Shown in pieces: positions 17,791 to 27,189 of a DNA stretch of 32,345 nucleotides. Position numbers and translations under genes: made by a program. The stretch spans positions 1 through 32,345 of the forward strand of contig JAKSQH010000019.1 of the NCBI GenBank assembly GCA_024404245.1, read 5' to 3'. Positions within the stretch are counted from its first letter, which is position 1; every line of letters begins with the position of its first letter. The DNA is from Clostridia bacterium. GTDB taxonomy: Bacteria; Bacillota; Clostridia; Christensenellales; Aristaeellaceae. Below the pieces are notes generated by a model that made no database searches, was not told the DNA's origin, and worked only from the letters and a program-made list of their open reading frames with translations.

Positions 17791-18261
17791 TCAGTCTTCG
17801 GTATGCCATTCCGGCCGGTTCTCGCGGATGATACGCGTAAAGATATCTTTTTCCCGCGGCGCCATGAATTCGCCGTATTTGAGCACAAGAACCTGCATAG
17901 CACGCAGTGATGATGCTTCCATGGCGTAATCCCGCAGAATGCAATAGCTTACGGAATACACCTTCATGTTGTCAAACAGCGGATACATCGCGTCATCCGC
18001 GATTTCCCTCAGCTCGTCCAGGCGTACCCTGCGTGTGACGCCGTCATCCGTTGTCACGCTCATTCCCGGGCCCACAGCATTATACAGTTCATTGAATATC
18101 AGATCCTCCGCGCGTGCCTCGATGCCGGCCAGAGGTTCCTTTCCGGGAAGCCAGCTGCCGATCAGCGCGGCTGCTTTTTCCGCCAGCGGCGTCTCATCCA
18201 CGATATGAGATCCGAGTTTATACCGCAGCGCTTCCCGCATATGCCGTGCTGTGATCATCAT
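17791..18261 (-). CDS. unrecognised 156-residue soluble protein
   Basis: I do not recognise this family. The product has no signal peptide or membrane segment, and looks mainly helical, with alternating acidic and basic patches and one Cys (YCILRDYAM). A short strand-like stretch, SVTTDDGVTRRVRLDEL, lies in the middle. GGGAGG precedes two adjacent ATG codons (18261 and 18258); either could be used. It is divergent from dnaA across the origin-like region and directly upstream of the zinc-binding-protein gene (18-base gap). Coding is supported by the ribosome site, the promoter and the good reading frame. Confidence 0.75.
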   Translation of the reverse strand: MMITARHMREALRYKLGSHIVDETPLAEKAAALIGSWLPGKEPLAGIEARAEDLIFNELYNAVGPGMSVTTDDGVTRRVRLDELREIADDAMYPLFDNMKVYSVSYCILRDYAMEASSLRAMQVLVLKYGEFMAPREKDIFTRIIRENRPEWHTED

Positions 18262-18293
18262 CCGCTCCTCCCTTACAGCTTCATAACCCTTAT

Positions 18294-18302
18294 ATTATAG
18301 CA
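18294..18302 (-). promoter_or_regulatory. extended -10 promoter of the 156-residue protein gene
   Basis: TGCTATAAT reads on the minus strand at 18302-18294, 33 bases before the start codon. No good -35 box is seen at 16-18 bp. It diverges from the dnaA control region. Confidence 0.55.
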
Positions 18303-18360
18303 TATATGGAGTACAAACAGATCGCGAACTGGAACTTTTTTTCATTTATATTTGCGCTTG

Positions 18361-18644
18361 TTTTCCACATATGCAGAAATTATTACTTTTTTGTATAGTT
18401 TTCTGCGTTTTTTTATGATTTTTATTGAATATTCATTCACATTGCATATTTAAGCATTCTTTCATCATAAATATTGTGGATGGCATCATTTTTTCATACT
18501 ATACTTTGTTTGAAAGTTATCAACAGGCTGTGTCCGTATTCATAAACGTGCAAGCCTTGCAATGCTTGATATCATTCATTTTTTTTGTTAAGATGTGTTA
18601 GTCATTACGACAAGTGCGAGTTTTCCACAGGGTAGTTATCCACA
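18361..18644. other. oriC: candidate replication origin / DnaA-box cluster upstream of dnaA
   Basis: The 481-base gap 18262-18742 is AT-rich and holds DnaA-box-like 9-mers. A perfect TTATCCACA is at 18636-18644. TTTTCCACA is at 18621-18629 (start-to-start 15 bases) and again at 18361-18369. TTATCAACA is at 18517-18525, TCATTCACA at 18433-18441 and a weak reverse copy (TGTGGATGG) at 18475-18483. T-rich runs (18343-18430 and 18576-18590) could be the unwinding element. The cluster next to dnaA supports an origin or at least DnaA autoregulation. The missing dnaN and the facing orientation of genes to the right count against a full origin. Confidence 0.5.
18566..18594 (+). promoter_or_regulatory. 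likely dnaA promoter
   Basis: TTGATA (18566-18571), 17 bp, TAAGAT (18589-18594). It lies just upstream of the two closest DnaA boxes (18621-18644), an arrangement suited to autorepression by DnaA. Confidence 0.5.
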
Positions 18645-18705
18645 GGTTAGCCGCTGCCCTGCAAGTTTTTTTGTCTGTTTTTCAGGATCCCGAATGATGT
18701 TTTTT

Positions 18706-18723
18706 CGCGCCGTATGCGGCGCG
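18706..18723 (+). other. GC-only hairpin in the dnaA leader next to the ribosome site
   Basis: A perfect 7-bp stem, CGCGCCG (18706-18712) with CGGCGCG (18717-18723), closes the four-base loop TATG. It ends four bases before GGAGG (18728-18732). It follows a T-run rather than preceding one, so it is not a terminator. It may affect translation start; that is inference. Confidence 0.5.
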
Positions 18724-18742
18724 TTCCGGAGGATAGTTGGTA

Positions 18743-20065
18743 ATGGAAATGGAAGTTCTGTGGGAGCAAGCCTGTGCCCTGATGAAGGAAGAAATGAATC
18801 CGATCTCCTACAATACATGGATTGAAGGCAATCTTGAACCCGTGCAGTTGGATCAGGATGTCATGTCACTTGAAATCGGCATGGAAAATATGCGCCCGAT
18901 GATTGTTAACAGATACGTTCCGATCATAACAAAATCGCTGACGTCCGTAACCGGTCACCCCGTCACGGTACGCGTGCTGACGCACGCCGAAGCGGTCGCC
19001 CTGAAAGACGGAGACGATACGGAAGCCGAAGATGATGACCTCAAACTGAATCCGAAGTATACATTTGAAAGCTTTGTTGTCGGCGACGCGAATAAATTCG
19101 CGCACGCGGCGGCCCTTGCCGTGGCGGAATCCCCTGCCGATGCCTATAATCCCCTGTTCATCTACGGCGGTGTCGGTCTGGGCAAAACGCATCTGATGCA
19201 GGCCGTCGGCAACTATGTGCGTGAGCAGTATCCTGATAAAAAAGTGCTTTACATCACCAGTGCCGATTTCACAAATGAACTGATCAACGCGATTCAACAG
19301 CGGAAAACATATGAGTTCCGTGACCGTTTCCGTAAAGTTGATGTGCTGATGGTGGACGATATTCAGTTCATCGCCGGCCGTGAGAGCACACAGCAGGAGT
19401 TTTTCAACACTTTCAACGAACTGCACAACGCGGGCAAGCAGATCATTCTGACCAGTGATAAGCCGCCGAAGGATATCGCCCGTCTGGAGGAACGTCTCTG
19501 CAGCCGTTTTGAGTGGGGTCTTGTCGCGGATATCCAGCGTCCCGATATTGATACCCGTGTGGCGATTCTGCGTGAAAAGGCGCGGCAGGAGCACATCCGT
19601 CTGGACGACGATGTACTGCAGCTGATCGCGGGCAAGATCGACAGCAATATCCGTGAACTGGAAGGCAGCCTTAAGCGTCTGGTTGCCTACTCCGGTCTGG
19701 TGGGAGAGCCGATCAGCGTTGCCCTTTGCGAGGTCGCGTTGAAGGAAACCTTTGATCAGAACCGCCACCGCCAGATTACGGCCGAAGTGATTATGCAGGC
19801 CGTAAGCGACTATTACGGCATTACCATTCCCGATCTCACCGGTCCCACCCGCAGGCGTGAAATTACCATACCGCGCCAGATCGCAATGTTCCTTACCCGT
19901 GAAATGACCGGCATGAGTTTCCCGCAGATCGGTACGGTATTCGGCGGACGTGACCATACAACAGTCATGCACAGCTACAAAACCGTTGAAGCCGGCATCA
20001 AAACAAGTTCATCCACCGCGCTGGTGGTGGACGATGTCCGGCGTCTGGTCAGGGACGCTCAGTAA
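18743..20065 (+). CDS. dnaA: chromosomal replication initiator protein DnaA
   Basis: 440 residues from the ATG at 18743, ten bases after GGAGG; the TTG at 18737 is in frame but only four bases from it. DnaA-ATP binds DnaA boxes and opens the origin. Domain I (about 1-75; LWEQACALMKEEMNPISYNT) is followed by a short acidic domain II. The AAA+ core has Walker A GGVGLGKTHL (near 142-151) and Walker B DVLMVDDIQF (near 200-209). The C-terminal helix-turn-helix carries a DnaA signature close to HTTVMHSYKTVE. Length and motifs are normal. Unlike most Bacillota, dnaN does not follow; the next gene is convergent dnaJ, with a shared terminator. Confidence 0.97.
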   Translation: MEMEVLWEQACALMKEEMNPISYNTWIEGNLEPVQLDQDVMSLEIGMENMRPMIVNRYVPIITKSLTSVTGHPVTVRVLTHAEAVALKDGDDTEAEDDDLKLNPKYTFESFVVGDANKFAHAAALAVAESPADAYNPLFIYGGVGLGKTHLMQAVGNYVREQYPDKKVLYITSADFTNELINAIQQRKTYEFRDRFRKVDVLMVDDIQFIAGRESTQQEFFNTFNELHNAGKQIILTSDKPPKDIARLEERLCSRFEWGLVADIQRPDIDTRVAILREKARQEHIRLDDDVLQLIAGKIDSNIRELEGSLKRLVAYSGLVGEPISVALCEVALKETFDQNRHRQITAEVIMQAVSDYYGITIPDLTGPTRRREITIPRQIAMFLTREMTGMSFPQIGTVFGGRDHTTVMHSYKTVEAGIKTSSSTALVVDDVRRLVRDAQ

Positions 20066-20076
20066 CAAAAGTATTT

Positions 20077-20104
20077 AAAAAGGCATCCGCGCGGATGCCT
20101 TTTT
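20077..20104. terminator. bidirectional terminator between dnaA and dnaJ
   Basis: A perfect 20-base palindrome (AGGCATCCGC and its complement, 20081-20100) is flanked by AAAA and TTTT, so it can end transcription from both convergent genes. Confidence 0.92.
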
Positions 20105-20113
20105 ATTATGTCA

Positions 20114-21250
20114 TTATCCGAAAATTTCCTTTACTCTGTCAATAAATGACTTGCGGCTTTCATATTCCTTGTCCGTCGTCATGTCATCAAACTGTTTCAG
20201 CAGTTCCTTCTGCTTGTTGTTCAGCTTTTTCGGAATCTCAACCTTCACACGCAGCAGAAGGTCTCCTTTGCCTGTACCGCGCAGCTGCTGTATGCCGCAG
20301 CCTTTGATACGGAATTCCGTACCCGGCTGGGTTCCTTCCGGGATTCTGTATTTCACGGGGCCGGAGAGCGTCGGCACCTCAACATCGCCGCCGAGCGCCG
20401 CCGTCACAAAGCTGATCGGGAAATCAAGCGTCAGGTTGTATCCGTCCCGCTTGAAAAGCTTATGCGGACGAACACCCACAACGATATACAGATCCCCGTT
20501 CGGACCGCCGCGCAGTCCGGGCTCACCCTGGTTGTTCATCACAATGGTCTGCCCGTTGTCAATACCGGCGGGTACCTTCACATTCACAGTGCGCTTTCTG
20601 CGCACACGGCCGCTGCCTCCGCATCCGGGACACTTGTCCGCGATCGTTTTTCCCGTACCGCCGCAGGCGGAGCAGGGTCTTACGGTCGTCATCCATCCGC
20701 CGTTCGAGCGGATCTGACCGGTGCCTCTGCAGGTCTGGCATGTCACCGGGGATGTGCCGGGTTTCGCGCCATTCCCGCCGCATGTGTCACATACTTCGCT
20801 GCGATAAATCTCAAATGATTTTTCGCAACCTTTCGCGGCTTCCTCGAAAGTTACTTTCAGTTCATACTGCAGATCGTTTCCCTGTACGGGACCCTGGTTC
20901 CGCGCCGCGCGCGATCCCATGCCGCCGTTGAACAGCTGGTCGAAAATATCACCCATGCCGCCCATGCCGCCGAAGTCGAATCCGCCCATGCCGCCGAACG
21001 GATTTCCGCCACCGCCGCCGTTCATCGGATCCTCAAAGCCGAACTGGTCGTATCTCGCGCGTTTGTTCGCGTCGGACAGCACTTCATTCGCTTCATTCAG
21101 TTCCTTAAAGCGCTCCGCCGCGTCCTTATCATCCGGATGAAGGTCCGGATGGCATTCTTTGGCTTTCTTGCGGTACGCGCGTTTGATATCCTCATCCGTG
21201 GCATTCTTATCCACGCCGAGAACCTCATAGTAGTCTCTCTTGTTCGCCAT
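20114..21250 (-). CDS. dnaJ: chaperone protein DnaJ (Hsp40, type I)
   Basis: 378 residues. Co-chaperone that loads clients on DnaK and stimulates its ATPase. The J domain (about 1-70) has the HPD tripeptide (ECHPDLHP). A Gly/Phe-rich stretch (about 75-115) follows, then four CxxCxGxG zinc motifs in order ([32 protein letters not shown]; about 146-215), then the C-terminal substrate-binding part. GAGGT precedes the ATG. Last gene of the hrcA operon. No missing key residue. Confidence 0.97.
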   Translation of the reverse strand: MANKRDYYEVLGVDKNATDEDIKRAYRKKAKECHPDLHPDDKDAAERFKELNEANEVLSDANKRARYDQFGFEDPMNGGGGGNPFGGMGGFDFGGMGGMGDIFDQLFNGGMGSRAARNQGPVQGNDLQYELKVTFEEAAKGCEKSFEIYRSEVCDTCGGNGAKPGTSPVTCQTCRGTGQIRSNGGWMTTVRPCSACGGTGKTIADKCPGCGGSGRVRRKRTVNVKVPAGIDNGQTIVMNNQGEPGLRGGPNGDLYIVVGVRPHKLFKRDGYNLTLDFPISFVTAALGGDVEVPTLSGPVKYRIPEGTQPGTEFRIKGCGIQQLRGTGKGDLLLRVKVEIPKKLNNKQKELLKQFDDMTTDKEYESRKSFIDRVKEIFG

Positions 21251-21289
21251 CGGTTTACCTCATCACCTTGCTCCGTATACCGAAGGCAA

Positions 21290-21314
21290 GCCCGCCGCTC
21301 GTCACGCGGCGGGC
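21290..21314 (-). other. strong hairpin between dnaK and dnaJ
   Basis: A 9-bp perfect GC stem (21290-21298 with 21306-21314) and a seven-base loop sit in the 86-base gap. No T-run follows on the minus strand, so it is more likely a processing or mRNA-protecting structure that lowers dnaJ relative to dnaK than a full terminator. Confidence 0.55.
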
Positions 21315-21336
21315 TGTACCCCGGTTCCGGTCAGAA

Positions 21337-23163
<1,827 letters not shown>

Positions 23164-23241
23164 TCATTCCTCCGCTTTATACATATTGTTCGGGTTATCA
23201 TTATATATATCCGAAACGGCGCGAACCGTCTGCGGTCGTTT

Positions 23242-23835
23242 TCATTCGGGCACAACCTTCACCATCGCGTGGCGAAGCACTTTGTCACCCATTTTGTAGC
23301 CTTTCTGAAGCACCATACATACGGTACCGGGTTCACCTTCGTCCTCTGTTCCCTGAAGCACCGCGTTTTCCAGGTTCGGGTCAAACTTCTCGCCCGCGCG
23401 GTCAATGGGTGTCACATCCAGTTTCGCGTAAGCGTCGTTCATCTGCCGCAGCACCAGTTCCACGCCGTTTTTCAGTGCATCATCCGTGCTGCCCGCGGCA
23501 GCGGCTGACGCGCGCTCAAGGTTATCCAGCACCGGCAGCATCTTCGCGGCCACATCGCGCTGACCTTCACTGTAGGAATCAGCCCGCACACTTTCATTGC
23601 GGCGGCGGAAATTCTCAAAGTCCGCCTGAATGCGTTGCGCGAGCGCGAGATACTCGGCAACTTTCGCGTTTGCCTCATCCAGCTGCGCCTGCAGCGGATT
23701 CTCCTCCGGCTGTTCCTGCGCCGCTTCTTCGGCTTCGGCGGTTTCTTTTGTTTCTTCGTTTTCGGTGCCGGTCATTTCCTCGTCCTTTTTGATTTCATCC
23801 GGTTTCATACGTCTTCCTTTTCCGGTCCGGCTCAT
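23242..23835 (-). CDS. grpE: nucleotide exchange factor GrpE
   Basis: 197 residues from the ATG at 23833-23835, which has AAAGGAG ten bases upstream. An ATG at 23808 with AGGA six bases upstream is nearly as good. A frame opens at 23898, but its start would lie inside hrcA without a clear ribosome site. GrpE releases ADP from DnaK. The acidic N-terminus (about 10-55, Glu-rich) leads to a long coiled coil (about 55-110; YLALAQRIQADFENFRRRNE is characteristic). A beta domain follows, ending with KGYKMGDKVLRHAMVKV. Second gene of the chaperone operon. Confidence 0.95.
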   Translation of the reverse strand: MSRTGKGRRMKPDEIKKDEEMTGTENEETKETAEAEEAAQEQPEENPLQAQLDEANAKVAEYLALAQRIQADFENFRRRNESVRADSYSEGQRDVAAKMLPVLDNLERASAAAAGSTDDALKNGVELVLRQMNDAYAKLDVTPIDRAGEKFDPNLENAVLQGTEDEGEPGTVCMVLQKGYKMGDKVLRHAMVKVVPE

Positions 23836-23881
23836 TATGCCGTCTCTCCTTTTCCCCGGGTCCCGCCGCGGCGGTTCCGGA

Positions 23882-24916
23882 TCATTTCTGCTCCTCACCG
23901 CTGAACATGTCGGTCAGCTGATGCCCCATCATGTTCAGGATGGAAATCACCTTTGAATACTGCATCCGTGTGGGGCCGATAACACCGATTGTCCCCTGCT
24001 GACCGTTACGTGTGGAATAGGTTGCCGTCACAATGGAACAGTCCTCCATTCCCGGGATGCCGGTCTCAGGTCCGATCCGTACGGTAAAGGCCATCTCACC
24101 GCCGTTTGTGCTGATGATATCAGCCAGCTTATCGCGCGTCTCCATCAGGCTTAGGAAGTTTCTGGCTTTCTCCACATCGTTGTATTCGGGATAGCGCAGC
24201 ATCTTGCTGGTACCGCCGACCGCGACATGGGACGCCTGCGTTCCGTTTCCGCGCTCCTGCAGATAACCGTACAACCCCTGAAGGATATCCTGGTTTTCCT
24301 TCATTCTGCCGATCATTTCTGGCAGCAGCTCGCATGCCTCCTGCAGTGTCCGGCCGCGCAGCTCCTGTGTCAGCGAGCGCGATATCGCGTAAAGAGTATC
24401 CGCGTCAATCTGGCTGGAAACATGCACAACATTGTCCCGCACCACACCGCTGTCGGTCACGATCACCACCAGCGCGGCGTCATCCGAAACGGGTACAAGC
24501 TGAACCGTCCGGATGCACGGCTGCTTTCCCTTCGGCGGTAGCACAACGGCCGTATATTCCGTCAGATCCGAAATCACGCGGGCAGCCCGGTCAATCACAT
24601 CTTCCATCTGATGGAGCCGTCCTGCGAAGTGCTCGCTGATGCTTTCGGCGGTATCGTCCGTGATACGGCCCGACCGGATCAGCGTATCCACATACAGCCT
24701 GTAGGCTTTTGCCGAAGGAATACGGCCGGCCGATACATGGGGCTGATCCAGATAACCGAGTTCTTCAAGATCGCTCATCTCATTCCGGATCGTTGCCGAA
24801 GACAGGCCCATGTCATACTTCTTCGAAATTGTCCGGGACCCTACTGGCACAGCAGTCAGGATATAGTCATCGATAATCGCCTGCAGAATTCTGAGTTTCC
24901 GCTCATCCATATCCAT
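23882..24916 (-). CDS. hrcA: heat-inducible transcription repressor HrcA
   Basis: 344 residues; start at 24914-24916 with GGAGG eight bases upstream. HrcA binds CIRCE and represses the heat-shock operon, with activity aided by the GroE chaperonin in studied species. The N-terminal winged helix (about 1-75) has VPVGSRTISKKYDMGLSSAT and IRNEMSDLEELGYLDQPH followed by SAGRIPSAKAYRLYVD, the HrcA hallmark. The remainder is the GAF-like dimerisation part, with IGPTRMQYSKVISILN near the C-terminus. First gene of the operon, directly behind a CIRCE element, so it controls itself. Confidence 0.97.
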   Translation of the reverse strand: MDMDERKLRILQAIIDDYILTAVPVGSRTISKKYDMGLSSATIRNEMSDLEELGYLDQPHVSAGRIPSAKAYRLYVDTLIRSGRITDDTAESISEHFAGRLHQMEDVIDRAARVISDLTEYTAVVLPPKGKQPCIRTVQLVPVSDDAALVVIVTDSGVVRDNVVHVSSQIDADTLYAISRSLTQELRGRTLQEACELLPEMIGRMKENQDILQGLYGYLQERGNGTQASHVAVGGTSKMLRYPEYNDVEKARNFLSLMETRDKLADIISTNGGEMAFTVRIGPETGIPGMEDCSIVTATYSTRNGQQGTIGVIGPTRMQYSKVISILNMMGHQLTDMFSGEEQK

Positions 24917-24949
24917 ACCTGCCGCCTCCTTCTCTCCCGGTTTCCGTTG

Positions 24950-24976
24950 TTAGCACTCATCGCCGTCGAGTGCTAA
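24950..24976. promoter_or_regulatory. CIRCE operator
   Basis: TTAGCACTC, nine bases, GAGTGCTAA: a perfect match to the CIRCE consensus. It overlaps the first transcribed bases of hrcA-grpE-dnaK-dnaJ, so HrcA bound here blocks transcription until heat or misfolded protein relieves it. Confidence 0.97.
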
Positions 24977-24987
24977 CCAACGCACAT

Positions 24988-25016
24988 ACAATAACACCGG
25001 TACCCCGGTTTGTCAA
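24988..25016 (-). promoter_or_regulatory. promoter of the hrcA operon
   Basis: On the minus strand: TTGACA (25011-25016), 17 bp, TATTGT (24988-24993). CIRCE begins 11 bases downstream. The remaining gap to cysK (25017-25203) has no gene that I can support. Confidence 0.85.
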
Positions 25017-25121
25017 TGGTTTCATATGAAAAAACAGACAATTTTAATCAAATCCGCCGGTTTCAATCATCCATCACCGCTTTCCCGGTGTCGCTTTACC
25101 GAACGCCCCGTACCCGGATCC

Positions 25122-25144
25122 CGTTCCGGAGGTGTCCCGGAACG
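25122..25144. repeat. inverted repeat upstream of cysK
   Basis: CGTTCCGG (25122-25129) and CCGGAACG (25137-25144) form an 8-bp perfect dyad around seven bases, and another GTTCCGG follows at once (25144-25150). It is 60 bases before the cysK -35 box, where an activator or repressor could bind. No T-run follows it, so it is not a terminator. Confidence 0.45.
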
Positions 25145-25203
25145 TTCCGGTTCTTCGGGCTTGAACAGAACAAATTATGAACATTCCAAGGCCGTTCAGG
25201 CGG

Positions 25204-25232
25204 TTGAAACAGGCATTGTTTCATGTTAGAAT
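25204..25232 (+). promoter_or_regulatory. cysK promoter
   Basis: TTGAAA (25204-25209), 17 bp, TAGAAT (25227-25232), with TGT before the -10 box. The leader is about 30 bases, too short for a T-box or SAM riboswitch. Confidence 0.7.
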
Positions 25233-25268
25233 GACCGCGTTTTTGTAATATTCACAGGGAGTGATTCT

Positions 25269-26195
25269 ATGATCTGCGATACAGTGCTTGACGCTATCGG
25301 TCATACGCCTGTCATCCGGCTCAACCGCATGGTTCCGGAAGGCTCCGCCGAAGTGCTGGTCAAGTATGAAGGAGTCAATATCGGCGGCAGCGTCAAAACA
25401 CGGACCGCGTATAACATGATCTGCGAAGCTGAAAAGCGTGGCGAGATCAACAAAGACACCGTCATTGTGGAGCCCACCAGCGGTAACCAGGGAATCGGGC
25501 TCGCGCTGATCGGCGCGGTACGCGGTTATCATGTCCGTATCATCATGCCGGACAGCGTCAGCGAGGAACGCCGGAAACTGATTAAGGCCTACGGAGCCGA
25601 GCTTGTGCTCATCCATGACGCGGGCGATATCGGCGCGTGCATTGAAGAATGCCTGCAGTCCGCTCTCCGTATGAAAAAAGAGGACCCGCGTGTATGGGTT
25701 CCCCAGCAGTTTGAAAATCCGGACAACCCGCTCGTTCACAAATACCATACAGCGCTTGAGATCGTTGAACAGGTCGGCCGTCCGGTTCACGGTTTCTGCT
25801 CCGGTGTGGGTACCGGCGGAACACTCAGCGGCATCGGCGAAACGCTCAAAGCGCTTTATCCGGACATCCGCATCTGGGCGGTTGAGCCGGAAAACGCCGC
25901 GATTCTGTCCGGCGGCAGCATCGGTACGCATCTTCAGATGGGCATCGGCGACGGGCTGATTCCCGCGAACCTGAATATGAATATCTATGACCGCGTTGAG
26001 ATCGTCACCGATGAGGAGGCGCTTGAAACCTCGCGCCGTCTGATCCGTGAAGAAGGTATTCTCTGCGGCATATCAAGCGGTACCAACGTAACCGCCGCCA
26101 TCCGTCTGGCGAAGGAACTCGGCCCGGGAAAAACAGTGGTTACCATTCTTCCGGATACAGGCGAGCGTTATTTTTCAACGGAACTGTTTGAATAA
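25269..26195 (+). CDS. cysK: cysteine synthase (O-acetylserine sulfhydrylase), PLP fold type II
   Basis: 308 residues, the usual size. Makes L-cysteine from O-acetylserine and sulfide in the cytoplasm. K43 in NIGGSVKTR should bind PLP; the common form is NPGGSVKDR, so the Pro and Asp are changed. PTSGNQGIGLALIGAVRGY is the substrate loop, GVGTGGTLSGIGE the phosphate-binding loop, and GISSGTNVTAAI the late Ser-containing motif. AGGGAG lies before the ATG. Single gene between its own promoter and a terminator. A cystathionine beta-synthase-like or other beta-substitution activity cannot be excluded from sequence alone. Confidence 0.92.
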   Translation: MICDTVLDAIGHTPVIRLNRMVPEGSAEVLVKYEGVNIGGSVKTRTAYNMICEAEKRGEINKDTVIVEPTSGNQGIGLALIGAVRGYHVRIIMPDSVSEERRKLIKAYGAELVLIHDAGDIGACIEECLQSALRMKKEDPRVWVPQQFENPDNPLVHKYHTALEIVEQVGRPVHGFCSGVGTGGTLSGIGETLKALYPDIRIWAVEPENAAILSGGSIGTHLQMGIGDGLIPANLNMNIYDRVEIVTDEEALETSRRLIREEGILCGISSGTNVTAAIRLAKELGPGKTVVTILPDTGERYFSTELFE

Positions 26196-26212
26196 TCGTG
26201 CGGCATGTCATC

Positions 26213-26239
26213 AAAAAAACGCCCGGCGGGCGTTTTTTT
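26213..26239. terminator. bidirectional terminator after cysK
   Basis: ACGCCC and GGGCGT form a short GC stem (26219-26233) flanked by seven A and seven T residues, so it can serve both cysK and the convergent Lgt-like gene, whose stop is only a few bases away. Confidence 0.9.
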
Positions 26240-26241
26240 GT

Positions 26242-27183
26242 TTACTTTGCTTTACTTCTCAGATTTATACCCAGTACCGCGGGTGTGAAAATCACAATAA
26301 TGAACACCGCGTAAATCAGCAGATGGCTGATTTTTGTCCTGTCAATCGCGAATTCCAGCGCGACACCGATCGCCGTTGCCACAGGCAGGCTTACGGCAGC
26401 CGCGCGTTTCAGACCTTTTCTGCCTTTCGCGCGCGTACACGCGAGAATAACGCCGGTCCACAGGCACACCATGGCCATAATCTGTTCCAGGTTCACAAAT
26501 GTAATGCTCAGGAACCTGTCATAGCGCAGGCTTTCAAGAATCGTCGCGCCGGCGCCGAAAAGGAGCAGGAACAGAATCGCCGTATCACCGCCGCGCCTCT
26601 TCTGCAGCAGATCCGCCAGCAGAATCACGAACAGCACCGCCGCCGCGATCGCGGCAAGATAAAATGTCGCGAGATACGGATCATAGTCGCCGGCCATATA
26701 AAGGAAGGTATTGTTGAATATATCCGTTGTCAGGGGTCGGCTGGTGTCGAAGCCTTCGATATATTTCTCCCCGAATCTTTCAAAGGCGATAAAGAGCGGC
26801 AAAGCGCACGCAGTGATGTCCGCGAGCCGGCCGTACTTCTGCCCTGTCAGCCCGGCAGCGATCCGCGTTCCGGCGAACACGCCGCCGATCAGGCCCATCA
26901 TGGACCAGCCGCCGCCGGTCGCGGCCGTTACCCAGTATTTCAGCGGTACGGTCTGGCCGAGCCGCTGTGTCAGCAGACAATATACGATACGCGATGCAAT
27001 CGCGCCGCATACCATGCTGAGAAGCATCGTCAGCGGGGCAGTTCCCTTCACGCACTTCGTGTGCCGGCTGAGAATCGCGACAGCCGCCAGCATCGCGAGC
27101 GCGCCGATCGCCGCGTAGAATCCGAAGGCGTATACCTGTATGCCGAAAATTGAAAGTTTTGCGGCTTCTTCATACATAAACAT
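26242..27183 (-). CDS. Lgt-family membrane protein, divergent active site
   Basis: 313 residues with about seven hydrophobic segments. The layout fits prolipoprotein diacylglyceryl transferase, which moves diacylglycerol to the Cys of prelipoproteins. Seen: an N-terminal IFGIQVYAFGFYAAIGAL, a GGGWSMMGLIGG loop (90-101), FERFGEKYIEGF (134-145) and a C-terminal LESLRYDRFL (216-225). In true Lgt the second motif has a conserved His (as in GGMSFHGG) and the third reads GRxGNFxNxE. Here the His position is Met and the Asn is Glu, though the Arg is kept (R136). Lgt activity is therefore doubtful; it may act on another lipid or sugar acceptor. It precedes the convergent cysK and follows the phosphodiester glycosidase gene by 6 bases. 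Confidence 0.7.
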   Translation of the reverse strand: MFMYEEAAKLSIFGIQVYAFGFYAAIGALAMLAAVAILSRHTKCVKGTAPLTMLLSMVCGAIASRIVYCLLTQRLGQTVPLKYWVTAATGGGWSMMGLIGGVFAGTRIAAGLTGQKYGRLADITACALPLFIAFERFGEKYIEGFDTSRPLTTDIFNNTFLYMAGDYDPYLATFYLAAIAAAVLFVILLADLLQKRRGGDTAILFLLLFGAGATILESLRYDRFLSITFVNLEQIMAMVCLWTGVILACTRAKGRKGLKRAAAVSLPVATAIGVALEFAIDRTKISHLLIYAVFIIVIFTPAVLGINLRSKAK

Positions 27184-27189
27184 GAACGA

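Noticed and set aside
18475-18483. reverse DnaA box
   Set aside because: TGTGGATGG has two mismatches to consensus; kept only as weak support for the origin call.
25026-25229. 67-residue open frame between hrcA and cysK
   Set aside because: It begins next to the hrcA promoter, has no ribosome site and covers the cysK -35 region.
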